Assembly: GCF_000340565.2 (NCBI RefSeq)
Contig: NZ_CP007203.1
Location: 1,761,545 to 1,825,544 of the forward strand
Length of the DNA: 64,000 nucleotides
DNA from: Nodularia spumigena CCY9414
Lineage (GTDB): Bacteria; Cyanobacteriota; Cyanobacteriia; Cyanobacteriales; Nostocaceae
Reading direction: 5' to 3'
Made by a program: the position numbers and the translations under genes. Under the pieces are notes generated by a model, which was not told the DNA's origin, searched no databases, and was given only the letters and a program-made list of their open reading frames with translations. Each line of letters starts with the position of its first letter. Position 1 is the first letter of the stretch. Below are positions 55,864-64,000 of the stretch, piece by piece.

Positions 55864-56097
55864 GGCGCTTCTAGGCGTTGCTGAATTAAGATATAGATTT
55901 GTTGGGCTACGCCCCGCTACGCTAACACGCAAAGGCGCATTCGGCGAAGCCGTTCCCGAAGGGTAGGCGCAAAGGTATCAAGAAGAAAGGTTATTTTGGC
56001 ATTTCATACTAAAAACGCCATAAAACCCCTCTGTTCCTCATTTCTCTGCGTCCTCTGCGTCTGTGTGGTTCGTTTCTCTTCATTGGATAATACAGCC
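55864..56097. repeat. Intergenic with GCGTAGCG-type repeat and CTCTGCGTCCTCTGCGTC tract
   Basis: About 55905-55975 is a member of the interspersed GC-rich repeat also at 8705 and 42783. The stretch 56030-56080 (TCTCTGCGTCCTCTGCGTCT, GTGTGGTTCGTT) is another repeat; a related copy is inside the MITE at 51905. Frame-open but unlikely to be coding. Confidence 0.55.
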
Positions 56098-56658
56098 GTG
56101 ACAGCAACACCAACCAACATTCCCACATCGGTTTTTCGTCTGTCTCCGTTAATTCGGATCACACTACTGAGTCTATATATAGCACTCACAGTCCCATTAC
56201 CATTTTTAGCCCAAGCAACAGACGCACCAGTACCGCCGAAATTCTTGTGGATAGGAATTAGTATAGGCTTTATCGGCTTATATGCAGTCTTAACTGAGCG
56301 AGTAATTGTAGATGACCAAGGAATTCAAGTAACTTACCCCACCTGGGTTCCCGGCTTTTTTCGCAAAGGTTGGACATTACCTTGGTTAGATGTTAAAGAA
56401 TTAAAACCGCGTTCCACTGGTCAAGGCGGACTCGTGTATTATTTTCTCAGTCAGGATGGTAAAGCGTATTTATTACCAATGCGTGTAGCCGGCTTTTCCC
56501 GGTTAGTGAAAATAGTCGAAACCAAAACAGGCATAAATACAACAGATGTACGTCCATTAGCACAACCGTGGATGTACTTAATTTTGTTAGGATTTACCCT
56601 GCTGCTGTTATTAATAGATGCTTGGACTATCACCACAGCATTAGTCATTAGTCATTAG
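56098..56658 (+). CDS. Conserved membrane protein, unknown function
   Basis: 186 aa from GTG 56098; a start 34 codons further up (55996) would translate repeat sequence. Two hydrophobic segments near the start (about 20-38 and 53-70), a soluble PH-like middle (RVIVDDQGIQVTYPTWVPGF, WLDVKELKPRSTGQGGLVYY), and a final one (160-180). The last codons (ALVISH stop) are encoded by heptad STRR, so the true C-terminus may have been altered. Confidence 0.72.
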   Translation: MTATPTNIPTSVFRLSPLIRITLLSLYIALTVPLPFLAQATDAPVPPKFLWIGISIGFIGLYAVLTERVIVDDQGIQVTYPTWVPGFFRKGWTLPWLDVKELKPRSTGQGGLVYYFLSQDGKAYLLPMRVAGFSRLVKIVETKTGINTTDVRPLAQPWMYLILLGFTLLLLLIDAWTITTALVISH

Positions 56659-56762
56659 TCATTAGTCATTGGTCATTGGGAAGTTACCGTCTTCTCCCCC
56701 CTGCGCCCTGCCCCCTGCTCCCCTGCCTCTTCCCCCATTCCCCACTCCCTACTCCCAGATAA
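56640..56762. repeat. Heptad STRR and CT-rich repeat
   Basis: TCATTAG/TCATTGG units (56643-56678), then GGGAAGTTACCGTCTTCTCC and a CCCTGC-rich tract. The same GGGAAGTTACC... segment occurs twice more at 63398 and 63509. Confidence 0.85.
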
Positions 56763-56765
56763 GAA

Positions 56766-57536
56766 TTGGAGAATCACACTAAAACAGCCCAACTCAGGCT
56801 AGAACAAGTTAACTTATCCGCCAAGCTGAAAACCCAGCTTCAGGGATACCCCATATTACAGGATATCTCCTTTGAGGTATTTCCAGGCGATCGCATTGTC
56901 ATTGTAGGTCCTTCAGGTGCTGGTAAAACCTCCTTACTCCGCCTGATTAACCGCCTCAGTGAACCCACCAGAGGCAAAATTTACCTAGAAAATCAGGACT
57001 ATAGCCAAATTCCGACTCTACAGCTACGCCGGGAAATGACACTGGTATTACAAGAATCCAAACTGTTAGGGATGACAGTCCAGCAAGCTTTAGCTTATCC
57101 TTTAGTTTTACGTGGTGTGTCTCAACAGACAATTCAACAAAGAATTGACCACTGGATAGAAAAACTGCACATTCCTGGTGAATGGTTGGGAAGAACCGAA
57201 TTACAACTTTCTGCGGGACAACGACAATTAGTAGCGATCGCTCGTGCTTTAATTATCCAACCAAAAGTTTTATTATTAGATGAACCAACATCAGCCTTAG
57301 ATGCTGGTACAGCTGCCAATGTCATGCAAATCTTAACCCAGCTAACACAAACTCATCAAACCACAATTTTGATGATAAATAACCAGCTTGACTTAGCCCA
57401 GGTATTCTGCACCCGGTTATTATATTTACAGCAGGGTCAGTTATTCACAAATCAAACAGCCTCCCAAGTTAATTGGATTAACTTACGAGAACGCTTAATA
57501 CAAGCCCAAACCCAAGCCGCCGAAGAATGGATTTAG
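56766..57536 (+). CDS. ABC transporter ATP-binding protein (FetA/YbbL-like)
   Basis: 256 aa, single nucleotide-binding domain. Walker A VGPSGAGKTSLL at about 48-59, Q-loop LVLQESKLLG, signature LSAGQRQLVA, Walker B VLLLDEPTSALD, switch His replaced by Asn (ILMINNQLD). The TTG start at 56766 has no good Shine-Dalgarno and lies against repeat sequence, so the original start may be lost. No permease gene is adjacent. Confidence 0.85.
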   Translation: MENHTKTAQLRLEQVNLSAKLKTQLQGYPILQDISFEVFPGDRIVIVGPSGAGKTSLLRLINRLSEPTRGKIYLENQDYSQIPTLQLRREMTLVLQESKLLGMTVQQALAYPLVLRGVSQQTIQQRIDHWIEKLHIPGEWLGRTELQLSAGQRQLVAIARALIIQPKVLLLDEPTSALDAGTAANVMQILTQLTQTHQTTILMINNQLDLAQVFCTRLLYLQQGQLFTNQTASQVNWINLRERLIQAQTQAAEEWI

Positions 57537-57616
57537 TCTAATTGAAAATTAAGATTCAAACAGAATCATCAACTAAGTGAATTTGGCATTTTGAATGTTA
57601 ATTAACTCTGCTCATT

Positions 57617-58387
57617 TTAAGACCGTTGAGTACTAACTGTAGAGCGCTGATGACTGATTCTTTCTTTTGTCAACTTGGCTGGTGACTGCGGAACAGTAGG
57701 TTTCAAACTTTCCATGTTAAATCTATATCCCACATTCCGGATAGTTTGAATCAAACTCGGTTGACGGGGGTCAAGTTCAACCTTTTTCCGTAACGATAAA
57801 ACATGAGTATCAATAGTCCGGGGATTATCAATCGCGTCAGGCCAAGCACGACGCAGTAATTCTGATCTACTTAGAGCTGCTCCTCCAGCTTGTGCCAAAA
57901 CATAGAGTAAACTAAACTCTTGAGGCGTTAAATCAATGAACTCGCCTTGGAATCGAACTCGGCGCTGTACTAAATCAATTTGCAAACTGCCATAATCCAA
58001 ATAAGCTGGTGCAGTAGGCGTGCGCTGGCGGCGAATTAGTGCTTCTACCCTAGCGAGAAACTCTTGCATTCCGAACGGTTTGCTTAAATAGTCATCAGCC
58101 CCCGCCTTTAAACCTGCGACAATATCAGCTTCATTACTACGAGCCGATAACATCAAAATTAAAGGTTGTTGCTGACGATGCAACCAACGGCAAAACTCAA
58201 TCCCATCACCATCAGGCAAATCAGCATCAAGAATTACCAGTGTTGGTTGCTGACTTAAAAACACTTCCCTAGCTTGATAAATGCTGGCGGCTTGATGCAC
58301 ACGGTATTCCAACTGTTGCAAGTGCCATCCCAGCAACGACCTTAGATGGGGATTTCCCTCAACGATTTCAATACAAACCGAACCCAC
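57617..58387 (-). CDS. OmpR-family response regulator with atypical receiver
   Basis: 256 aa. Receiver 1-120: the acidic pair that binds Mg (usually DD) reads EG at 10-11, phosphoacceptor D54 (LVILDADLPDGDG) is kept, and K in DYLSKPFG is present. Winged-helix output domain 130-232 (FIDLTPQEFSLLYVLA, RTIDTHVLSLRKK, TIRNVGYRFN). This layout resembles NblR-type regulators, which work without phosphorylation, but the assignment is tentative. No histidine kinase is adjacent. Confidence 0.88.
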   Translation of the reverse strand: MGSVCIEIVEGNPHLRSLLGWHLQQLEYRVHQAASIYQAREVFLSQQPTLVILDADLPDGDGIEFCRWLHRQQQPLILMLSARSNEADIVAGLKAGADDYLSKPFGMQEFLARVEALIRRQRTPTAPAYLDYGSLQIDLVQRRVRFQGEFIDLTPQEFSLLYVLAQAGGAALSRSELLRRAWPDAIDNPRTIDTHVLSLRKKVELDPRQPSLIQTIRNVGYRFNMESLKPTVPQSPAKLTKERISHQRSTVSTQRS

Positions 58388-59040
58388 AGCGGCAAGACCC
58401 CTTAGCGTCGATGAATTTCAAAGTAACAAGCCCATGCCGAAGGTTTTGTAGCCTTTGTTACTTCCATTGCTATTAGCTTGACATTTTTTCAGATGAAAAG
58501 CATCAGCAGTCCTAACTGATGCCTTGCCCAAAGCTAAGTTAGTAGTATTCTTTAATTTATTCTTAAATTTTTGTTAGACTTATCAAAAGTTCCCTTTGCT
58601 AAAACATCATCCCTCAGATGGGTGCGTCTGACCAAGGAACATTACAGGGTGAGCTTTACTCAGCTATATTTTAGCTTTATTCTGCTGTCGGATGAAATTT
58701 GATAGACGCTGCGCGCAAAAAAATTTAAAATTGAACCCCAAATGAAACAAGAGCTACCTGTAGACCTATCTCCTTGGAGTTCCTTAACTGTAAGGATATC
58801 AGACCTTTTTCTTCAAAGATAAATTGGCCAAGTTTAGACAAAGAATCATAAAAATAGCTTACCAAACTATGCTATTCCAAGTTTTATAGAATAGGATAGG
58901 ATTACGTTGTACCTGCAAGAGGATCTAGCCTACGGTAGATATTTTGCCCCTGAGTTGAAGCGAAGAAGGTGAAAGTAACACTTCACATTTGAGCGTGAAT
59001 CATTTACAATTCTCATTCTAAAGAGATTAATATAGCAGTT
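58388..59040. other. Intergenic region, divergent promoters
   Basis: 653 bp. A hairpin GCATCAG-9nt-CTGATGC at 58500-58522, which on the minus strand is followed by TTTTC, lies in the probable leader of the regulator gene and could act as an attenuator. The rest is AT-rich. No gene seen except a 26-codon ORF at about 58742 that I do not trust. Confidence 0.4.
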
Positions 59041-59289
59041 ATGCTCCAAGACACACAAACCATCCGCTATTACCAACGAATTACTGACGCCTTCGTCGAG
59101 TTATGGAATCGCGGTTATCGGACGGACGATATGCGGATGTATTTGGATGGGTATTTAGCCGCACTCAGACAAAGTAACGCTATTGAGCCTATACTGATTC
59201 ATCGCTTAGAAGAAGAAGCTGGTCGCTACCTGTACGATTCATCAAATTTTGTGATGACTCAACCAGAGGCGCAACTAGATTACTATTAA
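59041..59289 (+). CDS. DUF6761 family protein
   Basis: 82 aa: IRYYQRITDAFVELWNRGYR, TDDMRMYLDGYLAALRQSN, LEEEAGRYLYDSSNF. A compact helical cyanobacterial family of unknown function. Monocistronic, followed by a terminator. Confidence 0.85.
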   Translation: MLQDTQTIRYYQRITDAFVELWNRGYRTDDMRMYLDGYLAALRQSNAIEPILIHRLEEEAGRYLYDSSNFVMTQPEAQLDYY

Positions 59290-59416
59290 TGTCTTTTACT
59301 TTGGTCAATTATTTACAATAACCATTTGACTAACGCTGATGATTATAGCATATTCTTTGGCTAGGTCAAGGGTTTAGTGGCGTGAAATTTTGGAGATATT
59401 TTATCAAATAAAAGTA

Positions 59417-59464
59417 TCCCCTCTCTCCGGTTTTGGTTTTGCCAACTCGGAGGAGGGGATTTTT
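59417..59464 (+). terminator. Terminator after the DUF6761 gene
   Basis: TCCCCTCTCTCCG / CGGAGGAGGGGA stem (one mismatch, 21-nt loop) followed by TTTTT, 128 bp after the stop. Confidence 0.7.
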
Positions 59465-59507
59465 CAATTTCATCAGAGGCGATGAATCAGACGCGATGAA
59501 TCAGAGA

Positions 59508-59831
59508 TTAGGAAGCCAGAGCCACTTCTACAAGTTGCTGCAATTCACCTTTTTGGTAAAGTTCAATCAGGATATCGGAACCGCCAACGAATTGACCGTC
59601 AATATACACTTGGGGAATTGTCGGCCAGTTGGAATATTCTTTAATCCCCTGACGAATTTCCGCGTCGGAGAGAACGTCAACTGTTTCAAAAGGAACTGCC
59701 AAGGTGTTGAGAATCTGCACAACGTTGTTAGAGAAACCGCACTGAGGCATCAATTTGTTTCCCTTCATGAAAACCATAATTTTGTTTTGTTGTACCAAAT
59801 TATCAATTTTTTCTTTGGTTTCTGGAGTCAT
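59508..59831 (-). CDS. grxD: Monothiol glutaredoxin, Grx4/GrxD type
   Basis: 107 aa from Met 59831 (MTPETKEKIDNLVQQNKIMV). Active site CGFS at 31-34, WPTIPQVYIDGQFVGGSDI (glutathione-binding). CGFS glutaredoxins bind a 2Fe-2S cluster with glutathione. It lies 50 bp after bolA on the same strand, and Grx-BolA heterodimers are known to handle Fe-S clusters, so the pair is a functional unit. Confidence 0.95.
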   Translation of the reverse strand: MTPETKEKIDNLVQQNKIMVFMKGNKLMPQCGFSNNVVQILNTLAVPFETVDVLSDAEIRQGIKEYSNWPTIPQVYIDGQFVGGSDILIELYQKGELQQLVEVALAS

Positions 59832-59881
59832 GGACTTTTTGTTTCCTAGTTTTATCAGTTGAACTTTAGACTTATTGATTT

Positions 59882-60139
59882 TTAAGAAGCTGCTGTTGCT
59901 TGCCAAGCTTCGGGTGTATATGTTTTTACAGCCAAGGCATGAATCGCTTCGGTTGACATAGCTTGCCGCAAAGCACCATAAACTAACTGGTGTTGTTGTA
60001 CCAGTCCCTTATCGGCAAACTGCGATGAAACTACTGTCACTTGATAGTGGTCGCCGCCACCAGTCAAGTCTTGCACCTGAATTTGGGCATCTGGCATTTC
60101 CGCCTTAATCATTGCCTCAACTTGCTGCGGATTAATCAT
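59882..60139 (-). CDS. bolA: BolA family protein
   Basis: 85 aa from ATG 60139 (MINPQQVEAMIKAEMPDAQI). Fold residues GGGDHYQVTVVSSQFADKGL, LVQQHQLVYGAL and IHALAVKTYTPEAW (invariant His near 69). The in-frame extension upstream lies in a mobile-element remnant and is not used. Partner of the CGFS glutaredoxin downstream. Confidence 0.94.
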   Translation of the reverse strand: MINPQQVEAMIKAEMPDAQIQVQDLTGGGDHYQVTVVSSQFADKGLVQQHQLVYGALRQAMSTEAIHALAVKTYTPEAWQATAAS

Positions 60140-60164
60140 AAAAACCTTGCGCGTAATATAGAAA

Positions 60165-60275
60165 CCCACGGCTTTAAGCGGTGGGAGGAAACACAACTCG
60201 GCACTTTTAAATGCCGTTCCCCTTTCGGGTTTGGGCAAGTAGAGAATTGACATACTCCTCCGCATAAATACGGGG
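60165..60275 (-). mobile_element. IS200/IS605-like remnant (two end-type hairpins)
   Basis: CCCACGGCTTTAAGCGGTGGG (60165-60185) and CCTCCGCATAAATACGGGGG (60257-60276) are hairpins of the kind that end cyanobacterial IS200/IS605 elements. The ~70 bp between them has no transposase. It looks like a small non-autonomous remnant lying 26 bp upstream of bolA. Confidence 0.45.
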
Positions 60276-60426
60276 GATTCTGCGTTCAAACAGCAATTGC
60301 AGGCGTAGCCCACCTGATATCGCCTCGCCCAATGAACAACGCCCTGCCCATAAGGTGGTAAAACTAACCTTGGGTAGCTAATTCCATCTTAGCATTTGGG
60401 CTTTCCAGGCAGATGTGCAGAATTGA

Positions 60427-61023
60427 TCATTTTGGGGATGAACTACCACCTTGTCTGGGAAATGGTGTATCCACAAAACCCAATTCAAATAACTGCTGAT
60501 AGGCTTTTTTGCCTAAATCCCGTGTGGGGTTTTGACTCTTAATAATCTGAATTAACAACGGGACGGCTAATTCTGGCTGATTTTGCGCCCGATGTACTAG
60601 TGCTAACTGATAGGTGGCTTCGTCGCGCTTTTGGGCGGTTTCTAAGGCTTTTTGACGCTGGGAATCGGAAACTTGTGTATCAATTCCCGTAAAGCTAGCG
60701 TTTAATTCTTGATAGAAATTAGATAATTGATTATAAACTTGTCGTGCATCTTGGAGCTTCTTAACCGCTAAAGCATAGTTTTGAGCAGAAACGGCTTGAT
60801 CTGCCTCTTCCATGAGCCGTTGACCTCCTGCCATACTCAAAATGCTATTATTTTGGGCTGTAGGACGCAGAGTATTGGGATCGTTGGGGTCAATGATTTG
60901 GACTTGACTATAAATGCTGGGTAGATTTTTTACTTGAGCATTGACAGGTGATAGCAGGCTGAGAACTGCTATGAATGATAACGCAGTGAAGCTAATGAAA
61001 GGAGGAACGGCGGCAGAGTTCAT
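60427..61023 (-). CDS. Exported helical repeat protein, unknown function
   Basis: 198 aa. N-terminal signal peptide-like segment (about 8-28, SLLSPVNAQVKN). Residues 60-190 are helical with TPR-like pattern (GQRLMEEADQAVSAQNYALA, DEATYQLALVHRAQNQPELA). Ser/Lys tail. A conserved cyanobacterial exported protein, role not known to me. Confidence 0.78.
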   Translation of the reverse strand: MNSAAVPPFISFTALSFIAVLSLLSPVNAQVKNLPSIYSQVQIIDPNDPNTLRPTAQNNSILSMAGGQRLMEEADQAVSAQNYALAVKKLQDARQVYNQLSNFYQELNASFTGIDTQVSDSQRQKALETAQKRDEATYQLALVHRAQNQPELAVPLLIQIIKSQNPTRDLGKKAYQQLFELGFVDTPFPRQGGSSSPK

Positions 61024-61198
61024 GGGGTCAAGTAGTGCGACAACTATATAGAAAAGGAGTGGAAACTTCGGGTATCTTAACTCTGTTTTTGTCTTTGAGA
61101 AAACAAAGTTACATACTTAGGTTTCTGTGATTTAGACTGAACATCGGTTTAATAGAGTTCCCATTGCTCCTGCATACTAACTAACTACAATCGCCTCT

Positions 61199-63301
61199 AT
61201 GAACAATCAAGCTAATTCCTCTGATTTTCCCAAGACAGGTGTACCAGCAAGCAGTTTGGGAATGATTTTACAACGCGGTGGTGAAGAATTAATTTTAGAA
61301 CAGGTTTTAGACCGTTTCACCGTCCGTCCGAGTACCGAATTTACTTCCCAACAATTATCTGAGGTTATTTGGGGCATTTGGCAAAGTCGTATTCCCCAAG
61401 CAGATTTAGAAGTTTTTACAGTTGTACCTGAGCAGTTAGAGTCGGCGATGTCCCAAGCACGGGGTGCTGAAAATGTGGCTTTTGCTGGTCATGTTTACAC
61501 AATTAAAGATCATCCTGGAACTTTCGTTTACTTGAATGACCAAGTGACTATTCAATTTGCTTCTTGGGTAGATTTTGCCAGAATGGAGGCGATCGCTTCT
61601 AGATTTGGCTTGGTTAAACAAAAAACCGTCCCAGGTCTTCCGCATACTTTTGTGTTTCTCGTGAGCAAACAAGCCACAGAAAATCCCCTGAAAATCACGA
61701 ATCAGTTGCAAGGGTTCTCAGAGGTATTAGCTGCTGAACCAAATATTTTGGTTAAAAGTGAATTGCATTACAAACCCCGTGATACAATGTATCCTCAGCA
61801 ATGGTATCTTGACCACAATGGTGGTAACCAGTTGGTAGCCGGTTCTCATATTTCTGTGGAACAGGCTTGGGATATGACTCGCGGTGTGCGTTCTGTAATT
61901 GTGGCGGTAGTGGATGATTCTTTTGATTTGAACCATCCAGATTTGCAAGGTAGTGGCAAAATTGTCGCCCCTAGAGATTTAAGAAATAATGGCTTTTTAC
62001 CTATACCTGGTGAGAAAGAAACCAGTCATGGCACTGCTTGTGCAGGGTTAGCTATTGCTGAAGAAAATGGTACGGGAATTGTGGGTGTTGCTCCTGGTTG
62101 TGCATTGATGCCGATTCGTAGTACTGGTTTTTTGGATGACCAATCCATTGAGGATATGTTTAACCATGCTCTGGAGCAGGGCGCTAGTGTAATTTCTTGT
62201 AGCTGGGGAGCTTCTGCTGTCTATTTTCCTTTGTCTTTGCGCCAAAAGGCTGCTATTAGTCGGGCTGTGACTACAGGACGCAATGGTAAAGGTTGCGTGG
62301 TTTTGTTTGCTGCGGGAAATGCTAACCGCCCGATTAAGGGTACTGTCTATGAACGGAATTGGCCAGAAAATCTGTTACAAGGAAATACGGATTGGTTAAG
62401 TGGATTTCCACTACATCCAGATGTGATTGCTGTTGCTGCTTGTACTAGCTTGAACAAGAAAGCTGCTTACAGTAACTGGGGTACTAATGTTGCTCTGTGT
62501 GCGCCTAGTAATAATGCTCCTCCAGGATTGACATTTGAGGGTAGGGGTTTTCTGAATACACAACCGGCGATCGCTACTTCTCTTCAGGGACGAAGAATTT
62601 TGACTACTGACCAAGTAGGAGATGCAGGTTTCGATCCTACTGATTTTACCAATAGTTTCGGTGGTACTTCTAGCGCTACTCCTATCGTCGCAGGTGTGGC
62701 GGCATTAGTTTTGTCAGCAAATCCTGACTTAACGGCTCAACAGGTAAAGTTGATTTTGGAAGAAACTGCTGATAAAATTGTGGATTATGACCCAGACCCC
62801 CAGTTGGGGATGCGAGAAGGTACTTATGACAGTAACGGACATTCTCAATGGTTTGGTTATGGCAAAGTAAATGCAGCGAAGGCAGTGCAAGCCGCCCAGA
62901 AACTACGCACTTCTGTGTTAGCTGCGAGTCAATACGTCAAGGGAGAGAATTCCCGTGAGTTGAGGATTCCAGATAATGCTCAACAGGGAATCAAAAGTGC
63001 GATCGCCATTGTTGAATCCCGCACCATTAAAGATATTCAAATAACAGTTAATATCACCCATGATTTTTTAGGCGATGTAGAAATTTATTTAATAGCTCCG
63101 AATAATCAACGGGTGTTGTTGCAAAACCGCACATTAGGCCGCCGCACTAATTTACAAACAACATATACCATGCGATCGCGCCCGTCGCTCAAACAGTTAC
63201 TTTCTCTTTCAGCTAAAGGAAGTTGGCAGTTATGGTTAATCGACTACGCCCCAGAAGATGTGGGAAAACTCAATAATTGGTCATTAGTCATTGGTTATTA
63301 G
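61199..63301 (+). CDS. S8 (subtilisin/kexin) protease with P domain
   Basis: 700 aa. Triad: D239 (VAVVDDSFDLNHPD), H277 (SHGTACAGLA), S491 (GGTSSATP). A propeptide-like region 1-190 precedes the catalytic domain (195-570); the P/Homo B domain covers 575-700 (IPDNAQQGIKSAIAIVESRT, DFLGDVEIYLIAPNN). No clear signal peptide. Resembles the cyanobacterial calcium-dependent protease (PrcA) group; that match is tentative. The last codons and stop lie in heptad repeat sequence that still spells the expected NWSLVIG end of the P domain. Confidence 0.92.
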   Translation: MNNQANSSDFPKTGVPASSLGMILQRGGEELILEQVLDRFTVRPSTEFTSQQLSEVIWGIWQSRIPQADLEVFTVVPEQLESAMSQARGAENVAFAGHVYTIKDHPGTFVYLNDQVTIQFASWVDFARMEAIASRFGLVKQKTVPGLPHTFVFLVSKQATENPLKITNQLQGFSEVLAAEPNILVKSELHYKPRDTMYPQQWYLDHNGGNQLVAGSHISVEQAWDMTRGVRSVIVAVVDDSFDLNHPDLQGSGKIVAPRDLRNNGFLPIPGEKETSHGTACAGLAIAEENGTGIVGVAPGCALMPIRSTGFLDDQSIEDMFNHALEQGASVISCSWGASAVYFPLSLRQKAAISRAVTTGRNGKGCVVLFAAGNANRPIKGTVYERNWPENLLQGNTDWLSGFPLHPDVIAVAACTSLNKKAAYSNWGTNVALCAPSNNAPPGLTFEGRGFLNTQPAIATSLQGRRILTTDQVGDAGFDPTDFTNSFGGTSSATPIVAGVAALVLSANPDLTAQQVKLILEETADKIVDYDPDPQLGMREGTYDSNGHSQWFGYGKVNAAKAVQAAQKLRTSVLAASQYVKGENSRELRIPDNAQQGIKSAIAIVESRTIKDIQITVNITHDFLGDVEIYLIAPNNQRVLLQNRTLGRRTNLQTTYTMRSRPSLKQLLSLSAKGSWQLWLIDYAPEDVGKLNNWSLVIGY

Positions 63302-63600
63302 TCATTGGTTATTAGTCATTGGTTATTGGTCATTGGTCATTGGTCATTGGTCATTGGTCATTGGTCATTGGTCATTGGTCATTGGTTATTAGTCATTGGG
63401 AAGTTACCGTCTTCTCCCCCCTGCTCCGGTGCTCCGGTGCTCCCCTGCCTCTTCTCATTGGTCATTGGTCATTGGTCATTGGTCATTGGTCATTGGTTAT
63501 TAGTCATTGGGAAGTTACCGTCTTCTCCCCCCTGCTCCGGTGCTCCGGTGCTCCCCTGCCTCTTCTCATTGGTCATTGGTCATTGGTCATTGGTCTGTTT
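63280..63600. repeat. Heptad STRR cluster with 111-bp duplicated block
   Basis: TCATTGG/TTATTAG/TCATTAG units in three runs, with two copies 111 bp apart of a block GGTTATTAGTCATTGGGAAG...CTCCGGTGCTCCGGTGCTCC. ORFs here (SLVIGHW repeats) are translations of the array. Confidence 0.92.
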
Positions 63601-63608
63601 ACTGACTA

Positions 63609-64000
63609 TTAACTGTTAACATTTTCCGGGATTACTGATTCTTGAGGGCTTAATTGTTGTAGAACTAATGATAAATCTGATGTCAGGTTTTGGGCATTTT
63701 GTTTGACTTTACCTCCAGTGTAATCTGCTACATTTAATGTGGTTCCAATAGAGATTTTTACACTAGTACCCCACTGAGGATAAGGTTGGCTGTAGTTGAT
63801 ACTAACGGGGAGAATTTTGACATCCAATCCTGGGTGACTAGATTCAGCAGTCAAAGACAAACGAGCAATTCCTGGTTTTAACGGGTGAAGTTTGCCATCG
63901 CGATAAATATTACCTTCTGGATAAATAACTAATATTTCACCTTGTTGAAGTAATTCCACAGCATGACGGAGAGTAGTAATGGCTGGACGTTGAGGATTTA
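63609..64000 (-). CDS. 1-acyl-glycerol-3-phosphate acyltransferase (PlsC-like), cut by window end
   Basis: The frame is open to base 64000; about 130 C-terminal residues are seen. EILVIYPEGNIYRDGKLHPL is the PEG (block III) motif of PlsC acyltransferases, with IARLSLTAESSHPGLDVKILPV, NYSQPYPQWGTSVKISIG after it. The catalytic HxxxxD box lies outside. Probably a membrane phospholipid-synthesis or glycerolipid enzyme. Confidence 0.82.
   Translation of the reverse strand, partial: NPQRPAITTLRHAVELLQQGEILVIYPEGNIYRDGKLHPLKPGIARLSLTAESSHPGLDVKILPVSINYSQPYPQWGTSVKISIGTTLNVADYTGGKVKQNAQNLTSDLSLVLQQLSPQESVIPENVNS

Noticed and set aside
63305-63619. Two plus-strand ORFs of ~100 codons with SLVIGHW repeats
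   Set aside because: Pure translation of TCATTGG arrays.

Overview
The window is a chromosomal stretch of a filamentous, heterocyst-type cyanobacterium (Nostoc/Anabaena/Trichormus-like; genus inferred). Three things point there: GCGATCGC (HIP1) palindromes occur throughout; 7-bp tandem repeat (STRR) arrays are abundant; and many genes belong to cyanobacterial families (DUF3370, DUF1818, DUF2499/DUF3593, DUF6761, a high-light-inducible protein, a SigB/SigD-type sigma factor, zinc-ribbon and PPC-tailed Ser/Thr kinases). There are no rRNA genes and no CRISPR array. I found one tRNA, tRNA-Pro(GGG).

Layout. 0-5 kb: two tandem VWA-domain proteins, a B12-binding radical SAM protein and a membrane PIN/TRAM protein. 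5-12 kb: hemW, a broken REP-associated transposase between perfect inverted repeats, a SUMF1-like protein, a HerA-like ATPase and a GST. 12-24 kb: fasciclin protein, a 251-bp perfect tandem duplication, an RRM RNA-binding protein, a short HLIP gene with an HLR1-like box, an acyl-adenylate ligase, two Ser/Thr kinases sharing an unnamed C-terminal domain, hicAB, pgk, a universal stress protein and a group 2 sigma factor. 24-30 kb: a lone TnpB element, cobO, a lipocalin-like protein and a deoxyhypusine-synthase-like protein. 30-37 kb: a fused ABC ATPase, an AbgT transporter, a 56-aa AtzG-like subunit, a pyruvyl transferase and an AtzE-like amidase, followed by a TumA/TumE toxin-antitoxin pair. 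37-50 kb: hicB with a hicA remnant cut by a MITE-like element, rsmD, hisH, a C15-like peptidase, DUF3370, hicAB, a BASS transporter, prmA, a CbpA-type DnaJ, a P-loop kinase, glgC, a GH13 enzyme, a fasciclin protein and rpoZ. 50-54 kb: tRNA-Pro, then a degraded zone with a truncated DUF433/DUF5615 pair, a deleted partial copy of csaB carrying another MITE, and serine-hydrolase and ABC-permease fragments, next to intact csaB. 54-64 kb: DUF2499/DUF3593, hisA, an ABC ATPase, an OmpR-type regulator with an atypical receiver, DUF6761, the bolA-grxD pair, an exported helical protein, an S8 protease with a P domain, and a PlsC-like acyltransferase cut by the window end.

Most genes are single-gene housekeeping units. 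The main functional groupings are the transporter/amidase cluster (30.6-36.5 kb), the bolA-grxD pair, the glgC/GH13 glycogen pair and five toxin-antitoxin modules, two of them visibly damaged. The most unusual non-coding feature is that heptanucleotide arrays very often begin exactly at, or within a few bases of, a stop codon, and in some cases supply the stop or start codon itself.
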